Below, in pieces: positions 39,947 to 48,875 of a stretch of DNA of 64,000 nucleotides. Under the pieces are notes generated by a model. It had not been told where the DNA came from. It was given only the letters and a program-made list of their open reading frames with translations, and searched no databases. The translations under genes were made by a program, and so were the position numbers. Each line of letters begins with the position of its first letter. Within the stretch, counting starts at the first letter, position 1. Source of the DNA: Adiantum capillus-veneris (lineage: Eukaryota; Streptophyta; Polypodiopsida; Polypodiales; Pteridaceae); contig CM043954.1 in assembly GCA_014529385.2 (NCBI GenBank), positions 3,146,501 through 3,210,500 of the forward strand, given 5' to 3'.

Positions 39947-41020
39947 TGTCACGTGACACATCCAACCCTATGTGTCCGTGGACAAGCTACAGCATGATCA
40001 GGGTTCAGTCAGTCCAGTCAGTCTAGATTAGAAGTGATCTGGCACTTTTGTGAGTCTATTCGTAGACCGTGCATGCCCAGTCGCTTAGCATAGATGCATA
40101 TCCTCTGGTTGCACACATCATGATTATCAATATTCCCTTCAAAATCCATTAAATTCAGTCAGGGGAATTTTCTAGTGCATTTAGCCTATTTTCCCTATTT
40201 TCGGTATTTTTGACTTATTATTTTTAAGTGACTTTCCAACAAAAGTAGGTAGGGCAAATTTGCTAAGAAAATATATAAGCAAACCCAAGTTAGCACTTTC
40301 TGGTAGAAGAGGCAGCAGGAGCACATGCTCAACAGGCACCTTCTCAGCAGTACCCCAGCAGGAACCCCTAGCGTTTTTTATCCCCATCCTCGCCACACAT
40401 CAGCCTCAGCGTTTTCAGCTTGGATCATCGCCAATAGTCCCCCAAGCCTGGCGTTTTCAGCCATGATCGCCAGCAGCAGCAGACCCAGAACAGCCTAGCG
40501 TTTTTGCTAGCGACAGCAGGCTGCCCAGCGTTTTTGGTTTTCAGCCTTGATGCAGTAGAACAGCAACGTTTTCAGCATTAGACACAGTAGCAGATTTAAC
40601 CCTTGAAGCATTGCAGAAGACCCCCATTTTCAGCCATCGAAACGCAGCCAAAACCGTCATTTTTAGCCACCGAAACAACCCCAAAATTCAGCACTAGAAA
40701 GACCACAGATTTCAGCCCTAAAGACGTCGTCGTCATCATCGTCGTCGTCATTGGCATAGTCCCAAGTTGCATCAGTCCATTGCATACGCATTGTACCACT
40801 TTGTGCAATCAATAGTAGACCACTCTCGCCGACGAGAGTGGGGCCTTCGGAGGAGGGTTTTACAACGTCTCCGGTGTCGTATCTCTCTTCTCTCTCTATC
40901 TCTCAGTCTCATACACTCGCACGCACAGTCACTTTGTTTGTGATCATAGCACTTTCCATTAAGAACGGAAGGCTCTACCTTCCATAAGAACTAAAAGGAA
41001 CCCTTGAGCACAGTTCGGAG
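39947..41020 (+). repeat. 5' LTR of element E (3' end deleted)
   Basis: Starts TGTCACGTGACA, has a TATA box (TATATAAG, about 40272), the hairpin at 40820-40841 and the second stem-loop near 40965. It breaks off at CAGTTCGGAG, about 50 bp short of the LTR end, and joins the gag coiled coil directly. Confidence 0.9.
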
Positions 41021-41935
41021 CCTTGCTTTCGAACGCGAGCGCGATGAAAGAAATGACCGAAAAGCAGAAAGGGAGGCCGAGCGTGCCGCTCAAAGAGAGC
41101 TACGCACTCAAGAATTGCTTCGACAAGTGCTAGCCTCGAAGACCGAACCACCCAAAGATCGTGGGAGTTCTTCAAGTGGTGCAAGCCACGATGCGGATTC
41201 TAACCATCCAATCACAGAGAAGTTGATTTGCAGTAAGTATGACGGTAAGATGGATGCTACGGTTATTCATTCTTGGTTGCATCAATTTAATGCTTATTTT
41301 GCGACAACTAAGAAGACAAGAAATAGCAAGGTTTTGACGGCAGCTATGTACCTTGCCGGTGATGCCATTAATTGGTACCACGCATGGCAAGAGGCACAGC
41401 TAGCCGCGCACCTAGAGGAAGCCGACGGATTCACGGCCCTTTCCTTTGATTGGGCTGATTTCCAAGACAAGCTCAAGGCGCGGTTTATGCCACCTCAGTA
41501 CCTTTGCACGATTGAAGGACGATTGGCGTGCTCTCAAGCAAAATGGTATGCCGGTTATGTCTTTTTCTAATCGTGTTTTGCAGTTAGGTACCCAATTACG
41601 CAAGTCGGATGATGAACGCAAAGAGACATTCCTTTTTGGATCGGACGAGTATATCAAGTACGATGTCGAGGTGCTTGATCCAATCGATCTCAACAAGGCA
41701 GTAGCGATTGCTCTCGCACAGGAGATGAAGCACAACAAGGGAAAGCCTAAGGAGAACAAGACTTCCACAAGTACCTCGCAGACTTCTCAGAACCCTCAGA
41801 ACGGTAAGAATGGTAACTCTTCTAACCAATCTTCCAACAGTCTCTCAGAAAAGAATTCTACCAATGAATCTAAGGGTAAGGCTAACACAATTGCTAAACC
41901 TAAGCTTACTCCATATGAAAAGGTAGCATAAGGAA
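41021..41935 (+). pseudogene. gag: Gag of element E, 5'-truncated
   Basis: Begins inside the coiled coil (LAFERERDERNDRKAERE) and runs to 41570 with ICSKYDGKMDATVIHSWLH, LAGDAINWYHAWQEAQLAA and LKARFMPPQYL. An extra T in CAGTACCTTTGCACG shifts the frame. The rest is read from about 41510 in the next frame: LKDDWRALKQNGMPVMSFSN, DERKETFLFG, YDVEVLDPIDLNKAVAIA, the Ser/Asn linker and a TAA at 41929-41931. After that stop the same frame continues with EEQSTYSKEGCCFHCHIKGH, a CCHC knuckle at about 41985-42035. Confidence 0.8.
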
Positions 41936-42093
41936 TTGTAGGAGGATACATCACGTCGGAAGAGCAAAGCACTTATTCTAAGGAAGGTTGTTGTTTTCAT
42001 TGTCACATTAAGGGTCACATAAAACAAACATGTTCTAAGCTTGAATCGAATGAATCTAAAGAATCCATAGAACCCACTTCCTCTGTCAATGCA

Positions 42094-42636
42094 ATGAATG
42101 ATAACACGAGTTTGCCCCACGTTTCTCCTGACCCTCCCATTGATGATTCTCTCATTAAATGTTATGGTCGTACGTCGGGGCAGCGTTTTGTCATATTGTT
42201 TGACCCAGGTAGTATGCATGATGTGATCAGTTCCTCTCTTGTTGAGAGAGCCCGCCTTGAAGTTAGTCCGAGATCTCCTATCGAGGTCTCTAGCTTTCGT
42301 CCCGATATGGACGCTCTCATCACGGAAGAGTGCCTTGATGTGTTGTTTGCAATTCAACAGACTGCCTTCACTAGAAGATTTGTTGTTTCTCCTCTCTCAG
42401 GATGTGATATGATTTTGGACATTCGATGGTTTCGTGATAATGACGCTCTCATGAATTTTTCGGCTAACACTATAACTCTCAATGCCGACGGTGATTCTTC
42501 TATTGTCATTCGTGGAGAGGACATTGCTCATTCTCCATCTCTCATTGCTAATATACAGGACAAGATTGAAAGGATTCATGAGAAGGAGACTCTCTCAGTC
42601 TCTTCTTCTCCACAGCATGACACAGGATTTGCATGA
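42094..42636 (+). CDS. pro: Protease region of element E leading into the Asp/His repeat
   Basis: 180 codons: DDSLIKCYGRTSGQRFVILF, then the active-site triplet Asp-Pro-Gly followed by SMHDVISSSLVERARLEV. FTRRFVVSPLSGCDMILDIRWF is the second conserved block. NTITLNADGDSSIVIRGED leads to IQDKIERIHEKETLSVSSSP and the first repeat residues (QHDT), where a two-base deletion (ACACAGG against ACACACAGG in D) ends the frame. The Asp/His repeat continues in the adjacent frame. The same Asp-Pro-Gly occurs in element A. Confidence 0.8.
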   Translation: MNDNTSLPHVSPDPPIDDSLIKCYGRTSGQRFVILFDPGSMHDVISSSLVERARLEVSPRSPIEVSSFRPDMDALITEECLDVLFAIQQTAFTRRFVVSPLSGCDMILDIRWFRDNDALMNFSANTITLNADGDSSIVIRGEDIAHSPSLIANIQDKIERIHEKETLSVSSSPQHDTGFA

Positions 42637-43579
42637 TTGTGTGAAGCATGATGATGATTTGATTGACAATGATAAGCATGATGATTTGAATGACAAGCAT
42701 GATGATTTGGATGACAAAGATAAGCATGATGATTTGAATGATATTGCTAAGCATGATGATTTGGATGACAATGACAAGCATGATGATTTGCATGATCAAG
42801 ATGTGATTTCTCACGAGCATGATGAGTTGCATGAAGATGATGTGATTGTTCACAAGGATGATGTGTTAGTGGATGCTTTTCCTAGCGAAGCTAACCTCGT
42901 TGTAGATGCGATCATTCAGGAAGATGCGATCTTGGCTCTCGAGCCTAGGTCCAACGAACCCTCACAGGAAGTATTATGTGTTCGCATGATTGATACGCAC
43001 GCATTGTTCGAACGTTTCATTCGTGATCGTTTCCTTTATTTTCGTCAGCATCGTTATGTGATCCCTTTTCCTAGGCATGACATATTGTATGTTGAGCACG
43101 TTTCACTCATGAATGAGCACGGATGTATGCGGATTATTCATGAAAAGCTGAAAAGTATGCATTCAAGGAAGTCACATTCCATGTCTCTTCCTTGGCATGA
43201 CACAGTTGTAAAAAGAGCACATGAAAGTATAAGCACCAAGCATGTGCATTTCCGTTGGGAATTGCTACAGTTGATTGCTTTAGATCAAAAGAATGATAAG
43301 ATTCGATCTCATTGTTTGCGTCTATGTGGTGAACGCTTTAACACTCCTTCTATTTGTTCATCTACATTGCATGCACAGTCTTTGAGAAAGACAAGATTTT
43401 TTCCCTTCACTTTACATGGAATAGGTATGTTCATGGTTTTGTGTTGGAAATGGTTTCAGGAATTTTCAGCCATGGAGATTCTTGAAGAAGAAGAAAGCAT
43501 GACTCTAGACGAAGTTGAAGCATCGAAGGAGCCACAAAAGACTTTGTGTCGCTTTCGGCGCGGCCGAAAGAAGCAATAG
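42600..43579 (+). CDS. Chimeric Asp/His-repeat protein of element E
   Basis: Open from before 42600 to 43579 in one frame (365 codons counted from 42482, of which the first 40 are out-of-frame linker). The repeat is the longest here: VKHDDDLIDND, KHDDLNDKHDDLDDKD, KHDDLNDIA, KHDDLDDND, KHDDLHDQD, SHEHDELHEDD and VIVHKDDVLVDAF, a unit of about 10 residues or 30 bp. The integrase-derived part follows: AILALEPRSNEPSQEVLCVR, ALFERFIRDRFLYFRQHRYV, HDILYVEHVSLMNEHGCMR, then unassigned sequence to STLHAQSLRKTRFFPFTLH. The end, FSAMEILEEEESMTLDEVEA and FRRGRKKQ, stops where a deletion removed most of the chromodomain-like tail. No catalytic motif is visible. Confidence 0.78.
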
Positions 43580-43665
43580 TCCCTTCCAGGATTCCGGATG
43601 CTATTGGCGATCTCCCTCGACGCCATACAGTTCGGTACTAGTACCTCACTTTGAAAAGGAGGGGA

Positions 43666-44769
43666 TGTCACGTGACACATCTAACCCTATGTGTCCGTGG
43701 ACAAGCTACAATATGATCGGGGTTCAGTCAGTCCAGTCAGTCTAGATTAGAAGTGATATGGCACTTTTGTGAGTCTATTCGTAGACCGTGCATGCCCAGT
43801 CGCTTAGCAAAGATGCATATCCTCTGGTTGCACATATCATGATCATCAGTATTCCCTTCAGAATCCATCAGATTCAGTCAGGGGAATTTTCCAGTGCATT
43901 TAGCCTATTTTTCCTATTTTTGGTATTTTTGACTTATTATTTTTAAGTGACTTTCCAACAAAAGTAGGTAGGGCAAATTTGCTAAGAAAATATATAAGCA
44001 AACCCAAGTTAGCACTTTCTGGCAGAAGAGGTAGCAGGAGCACATGCTCAACAGGCACCTTCTCAGCAGTACCTCAGCATGAACTCCTAGCGTTTTTGAT
44101 CCCCATCCTCGCCGCACATCAGCCTCAATGTTTTCAGCTTGGATCATCGCCAATAGTCCCCCAAGCTTGGCGTTTTTAGCCATGATCGCCAGCAGCAGAC
44201 CCAGAACAGGCTAGCGTTTTTGCTAGCGACAGCAGGCTGCCCAGCGTTTTTTGGTTTTCAGCCTAGATGCAGCAGGACACAGTACCAGATTTAACCCATG
44301 AAGCATTGCAGAAGGCCCCCATTTTCAGCCATCGAAACGCAGCCAAAACAATCATTTTCAGCCACCGAAACAGCCCCGAAATTCAGTAGTAGAAAGACCA
44401 CAGATTTCAGCCCTAAAGTCGTCGTCGTCATCACCGTCGTCGTCATCGGCATAGTCCCAAGTTGCATCAGTCCATTGCATACGCATTGTACCACTTTCTG
44501 CAATCAATAGTAGACCACTCTCGCCGACGAGAGTGGGGCTTTCAGAGGAGGGTTTTACAACGTCTCTGGTGTCGTATCTCTCTTCTCTCTCTATCTCTCA
44601 GTCTCATATACTCGCACGCACAGTGTCCATTCTTTTTGTTTATGATCATAGCACTTTCCATTAAGAACGGAAGGCTCTACCTTCCATAAGAACTAAAAGG
44701 AACCCTTGAGCACAGTTCGGAGCACTCATCTTGAGCAAAGCGCAAACAATCATTCCGCTGCACCTAACA
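43666..44769 (+). repeat. 3' LTR of element E
   Basis: 1,104 bp after the purine tract TTGAAAAGGAGGGGA, from TGTCACGTGACA to CACCTAACA. It has a TATA box at 43991-43998 and hairpin at 44515-44536, and is followed by the CACTT duplication. Confidence 0.92.
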
Positions 44770-44774
44770 CACTT

Positions 44775-45030
44775 ATCAATAATAAGTGAAAAATGGATAG
44801 AATAGGGAAAATGGGTTGTGTGCATTGTAAACTGCTCATGATGGGTACTGACTGTCATGCTGATGATCATGGTGTCTGCAACCAGAGGATATGCAACTAC
44901 TCTGAGTGCTTGGACATGCACGGTCCTCGCACAGGCTCACAAAGGTGCTATAACACTTCCTAAGCTGACTTGAACCGTGGACCTAAAGTAGCTTGTCCAC
45001 ATGCACATAGGGTTAGATGTGCACGTGACA
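44775..45030 (-). repeat. 5' LTR of element F, outer part
   Basis: Continues the F LTR beyond insertion E and ends on the plus strand with GTGCACGTGACA at 45030. The next five bases, TTTCC, are the candidate target duplication; no matching copy was found on the far side. Confidence 0.85.
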
Positions 45031-46201
45031 TTTCCTTTAGTTCCCGCGCCGGATTTCAACTTCCCCCGAGAGATGTTATCTTTGTCAAATTCTCCGCGAG
45101 AACCCATGTATAATGCAGGGTTCTTTATGGCTTATGCCCTGTAAGACAAAGCGATGAAGACGGGAGTGCGCCCGATGCGCGATTGACGAAGGGTGGGAGT
45201 AGTTGATAAGTCCGGGGTCGGGAAACGAAGATTCTTTCACACAAACCCGCGTGTGCTGCAAAAAGGATCGGATCCTCTTTAGAAGAAGGATCTTTTTGAG
45301 CTAAGATACCACTGTACTAGACAATACAGATCAGCTCCAGTCAGGGGCGCCCTCCCTTTTGGGACCCTAGGGGACAGCTCCTTTGACCATCGCCAGAGGA
45401 CAGGAGGGGGGCAGCCCAGTGTTTTTGGGCAGCCCTCTTCTCCTCAGCGTTTTCTGGGCAGCCGGCAGCCAGCATGCCAGCGGTTTAGTTGGTAGCACCT
45501 GGCATTTTTTGACCCGTGCAGAGGATATCATCTGCACGACGATCCAGGCCCAAGAGAGCAGACAGATAGTCAGTCATCTAGAGGGTGGCTGTGCAGTGGC
45601 CAGCCTTGAGGGTTGCCGATCCTCTCTCCAGATCTGGGTTGGTGCCAGGAGGTGGATCTGTGTTGAGGTTTTCAGCCCATGTGGAGACTGTCGATGGTCT
45701 CGTTTGCAGGAGCAATGTGCAGTGTCAATAGCAGTTGCGGCTGTGTGTACCTCAGGTCTATCCATTTGGCATGATAGTTCTATGCGGGACCACCCTTGGT
45801 CACTTGTATGAGCAGCTTGTTATCATCGTGGATAGCCTTTCCCAGGTCTCTCTCTTTCTCTTTCTCTCTCTCTCTCTCATTCTCAGATGTCATGTCTCTC
45901 TCTACCTCAGTAATCTCTCTTCTCCATAGGTGTGCCTTCTTCATGTGTTTGGCAGTGCAGGTGTTCTAGATCGGAGTCGAGGTGTCCGCTGGATCAAGAG
46001 CCAGTTCTTGTCTTCATTGCATCTTCCGCTGCTACCTTTGACATATTGATCTCCTCTATATAAATAGAGTCAGTTTCTAGTGTAAATGTATAGCGCATAT
46101 GTGTCCTCCCTCTTGACATCTGGGCTGTTCTGAACTGAAAGGAGACGGCAAGTGTCAAGAGAGCATGATCCGTCCACTGGTCTGGGTCCTATTGTGAAAT
46201 C
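45031..46201. other. Leader and possible LTR of a further element, no complete gene
   Basis: On the minus strand a primer-like site (GTGGTATCTTAGCTC, about 45296-45310) lies beside a possible LTR edge TGTACTAGAC at 45311. Left of it a leader leads to an ATG at 45107 that opens MGSRGEFDKDNISRGKLKSG and is cut at 45031 by element F. To the right, 45311-46200 looks like LTR or untranslated sequence: CAGTGTTTTTGGGCAG and CAGCGTTTTCTGGGCAG motifs (45418-45465), a CT-rich tract (45845-45905) and, on the plus strand, a TATA box CTATATAAATAG at 46056. I could not identify the family. Confidence 0.4.
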
Positions 46202-46440
46202 CTAAATGTCGGGGATGAAGTGCGGCGGTGCCACGACATAGACCACCGTGTTGGCCCCATGCTTGTGTGGAAAGCATGTGAAACCGGCCGCTCTAGGAAA
46301 ATGCTGTAGTCCATTAAGTATGGCCAGACCACGTGTAGTCGCCATCTCCACGAGATGTCTCCCATACTCTATCTGCTCTCTGTCCTGTGAATGTCTTTCA
46401 AGCCCCAAGTCTCCTACATCCAACTCTCTAAGCATCTGAG
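46202..46440 (-). pseudogene. LINE endonuclease domain fragment
   Basis: The minus strand reads LRELDVGDLGLERHSQDREQ, then IEYGRHLVEMATTRGLAILN, GLQHFPRAAGFTCFPHKHG and TVVYVVAPPHFIPDI before a stop. The order RHSQD, EYGRxLxE, LxILNG, GFTCFPH, VV(D)YV is typical of the C-terminal half of the endonuclease of plant non-LTR elements. The usual Asp of VVDYV is missing here, so the nick-making site is damaged. It is preceded on the same strand by an (AG)n tract (46438-46462). No RT follows. Confidence 0.65.
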
Positions 46441-46461
46441 AGAGAGAGAGAGAGAGAGAGA

Positions 46462-47180
46462 GATGAATGAAATGAAATGTTATATTAAACGTCTTCAAAG
46501 GCCAAGGCCCAAAATGACCTATGAGACCAAACTGATACAATCCTGGTGGATCTAATACAATGTCTGGGTACAAAATAAAATGAAGTAAAACAAAAGTTAA
46601 AATGAACAAAAGTAAAACAAAAATTAAAATGAACATCAGTGTTAGAGGATGTCCGACACCAAGCGCTGTTCGAGGATGTATTGCATTGGTCACTGTAGAA
46701 TATCGTCAATCTTTGCATTGGTAAATAGTCGTATTGGACATCTCCCATGCCGTGCTAGAATAGTCCTGATCCTCTGATGGAGTCTCCGTCGATGTCGTGG
46801 TGGTCCTCGTAGAGTGGGCGTCTAGCTCTCCCAAGCTCCATGACTTATGTGTTTCCATTTGTATGTGCTCCAACTAGTTAACGCAACTCTCAGCATGGTT
46901 CTGGATTAATTTGTGTATATTTATGGGTGAGCTTGGGCATGGTCTTGGAGTGATCTTGGTCTACCTATGATACTATGCAGAGTTTGCGTCCAAGTGACAT
47001 CTTCCGAAACGAAGAATTTCAAATGTCCAAGTTTTCACCTAATATCTCTGACGTTTCCTTTTCTTTTCTAACTTGTGCCTAGCCAAAGATAAAACACCAA
47101 ATTCTCCTATTTAGAGCTTTGTACAGACACAATTTTTTCTTGTGACATACATCATGCTTTTTGTCTGCCTTGCGGAGCAG
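46462..47180. other. Intergenic or intronic sequence without recognised genes
   Basis: The 46462-46480 segment (ATGAATGAAATGAAATG after an AG tract) resembles 48391-48408. From about 46850 the sequence is AT-rich with intron-like character and ends in the splice acceptor of the first TTLL9-like exon (pyrimidine-rich tract, GCAG at 47177-47180). Confidence 0.5.
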
Positions 47181-47843
47181 TGACCTTGATTGGGACTTTT
47201 TCTGGTCAGACGTCACCTGGATGCACGACTATTTTGACCATGTACATTTAGCAGATCATCAGGTCCACATTATTCTTACGTGCCTAACTCACTGCTATGA
47301 TTGCTTGCCCTTTTTTCTGTGATGTTCAAAGTCGAACTTTTGATGCTGGAAACTTTTCAATAGGGATTTCTTTCAAGCATGCTATAATATATTTGTAGAT
47401 AACTGGTAGCTTATGCATCAATCGTGGTTTAAAGGAATGAGGATGTGATTTGGAGTTCTTGCAGAGGATAAATCACTTTCGTAATTACTACGAGGTCTGT
47501 TCCTTGCCTGAATTTCTCTCCCTTCTGAGGGATTAAAGAGAATGTATAAATTCAGCTTGTTGAACCACATCAAGCTTTTTGTCATAGGGTCAAACTTTCT
47601 TTTCTGTTTATCTTACAGCTTACGCGGAAGGATTTGCTTATAAAGAACCTGAAACGCATGAAGAAGAACCTTGAGAGGGAAAACAAATTATTGGAGGCTT
47701 CTATGTGAGTGTATCATTCGTTTCTGAATTATCTTTGAACTACTTCTAAATTAGCGCATCTCTGCAGGTATAACTTCTTTCCTCCTACGTATGCTTTGCC
47801 AGCAGAGTATGGTCTATTTGTGGAAGAATTCAAAAAGAATCCC
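47181..47843 (+). CDS. TTLL9: Four exons of a TTLL9/TTLL1-type tubulin tyrosine ligase-like gene
   Basis: Four short exons with AG/GT borders and compatible phases give one uninterrupted protein piece of 91 complete codons. Exon 47181-47262 encodes DLDWDFFWSDVTW and FDHVHLADHQ. Exon 47465-47494 (30 bp) encodes RINHFRNYYE. Exon 47619-47704 encodes LTRKDLLIKNLKRMKKNLE and a charged end. Exon 47768-47843 encodes YNFFPPTYALPAEYGLFVEE and FKKNP; the Met codon is split AT/G across the last junction. The series DWDFFW, FDH, RINHFRN, LTRKDL(M)KNLKR, FFPxTY, LPxEYxxFVEEF is the N-terminal part of the TTL domain in TTLL9/TTLL1 proteins, which add glutamates to axonemal tubulin. The next block expected (G-x-x-WIMKP, start of the ATP site) is not in the window, and neither are upstream exons. 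So the gene is either very long with TE-filled introns or a fragment. No stops are seen. Confidence 0.8.
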
Positions 47844-48328
47844 GTATGTGACTTGTAGTAGTAATTATTTATGGTGATTGTGTGCTCTTGTATTGTAAGT
47901 GTACAAATTAAGGCTTCAATACAAAACAACAACAACCAACATCGCAATTTTCTCAATAAAAATAATATGATAGCATGCCTGCAGCGTGACATGCATAAAA
48001 GGGGTTTTTTTTGTTTTTTGCCATTTTTGGTTTTTTGGTGCCTTTTTTTGGGGGTAGTGGCTATTGAGAAGTCACTTGTGGATGACCATATTATGGTAAC
48101 ATAGAGTAGTGGCTTCATTTAAAGTGTTGGTGAGCCCAATCAATAGAGGCAAGCATGGTAGTGCCTGTCCTTTTTTGGTGTGATAACTGGTAAAAGCTTG
48201 GATGTAAGCTTAAAGTTCAGCTCTTTTTCTTTTTTTTTGGGGGGGGGATTGATATAGTACTATGCCCTCCAATCTGAAGGAATGAAGAGAGGAGAACAAA
48301 TAGAGGAGACAAACATTCACACACACAC

Positions 48329-48395
<67 letters not shown>

Positions 48396-48409
48396 TGAAA
48401 TGAAATAAT
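47844..48409. other. Intronic or intergenic sequence with AG microsatellite
   Basis: AT-rich sequence follows the splice donor GTATGT, with T- and G-homopolymers (48000-48060, 48222-48248) and an (AG)n tract (about 48332-48390). No coding sequence was recognised. Confidence 0.6.
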
Positions 48410-48481
48410 AGAGTAATCCTAACCGCCAGCAACTTATGGGACTGGTTGAGGGGCCTAAACCCCTAAAATAAGGGAGAAGAT
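48410..48481 (+). repeat. Outer piece of the 5' LTR of element H
   Basis: AACTTATGGGACTGGTTGAG and CCTAAACCCCTAAAATAAGG match the 3' LTR at 54608-54660 with few changes. It ends AAGAT, the insertion site of element I. Confidence 0.75.
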
Positions 48482-48781
48482 TGTTAGACTTACACCGCTC
48501 TGCTGCTTCACAGGTCTAGGGCATGCATGTATGGCTAGTGTGCCTCTGGGCTGGCCACCCTTTGCATATGCATTTAGAATGCATCACTGTCCGGCCGCCC
48601 ACCTTGTCGGGCGCCCTCATATTTCATTTATTTCTTGTTGGGTCGCAGGATACTTCCCCTTGGGTACCTATTTATGGGGGCAAGGGGGTACCCACTTCCA
48701 TCATTAGATCATTGTGTATTGGGTCTTCTGCTCATGGTAGTCATGGGGGGACTGATCGCCCCCTTTTCACCATCTGTGGCG

Positions 48782-48858
<77 letters not shown>

Positions 48859-48875
48859 CCACACGCGCACTCACA
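48482..48875 (+). repeat. 5' LTR of element I
   Basis: 394 bp, TGTTAGACTTAC to GCACTCACA, with a (TC)n tract at about 48788-48854. Confidence 0.9.

Larger units (their letters stand above)
39947..44769 (+). mobile_element. Element E, gypsy copy with gag, protease and the longest Asp/His repeat
   Basis: 4,823 bp bounded by CACTT (39942-39946 and 44770-44774) inside the LTR of F. The 5' LTR is truncated at about 41020, and the deletion also removed the primer site, leader and start of gag. The 3' LTR is complete (43666-44769). The interior encodes the rest of gag, zinc knuckle, protease with Asp-Pro-Gly, the Asp/His repeat, and the integrase-derived segment. RT and RNase H are absent. Without a primer site this copy cannot be reverse-transcribed, so the deletion followed insertion. 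Confidence 0.92.
27555..45030 (-). mobile_element. Element F, the host gypsy copy of the nest
   Basis: Minus strand. The 5' LTR is 39010-39946 plus 44775-45030, the leader and primer site are at 38820-39009, gag is 37867-38819 plus 33504-34147, and protease and repeat are 28325-27555. Its frame then continues at 16584. It was interrupted by E (in the LTR), D (in gag), copia-2 (in the zinc knuckle) and C (at the repeat/integrase junction). Each join restores a continuous reading frame or LTR when one copy of the 5-bp duplication is removed. No 3' LTR was found on the left, so F is truncated or fused there. The 3' boundary is therefore unknown. Confidence 0.8.

Noticed and set aside
42548-42853. 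Hydrophobic Ile/Met-rich minus-strand frame that looks like membrane segments
   Set aside because: It is the exact antisense of the Asp/His repeat (also at 35929-36123); GAT and CAT codons give ATC and ATG on the other strand.
42600-42890. Asp/His repeat as an HD phosphohydrolase domain
   Set aside because: The HD pairs recur every 10 residues in a low-complexity array; the spaced His...HD...Asp pattern of that enzyme family is absent.
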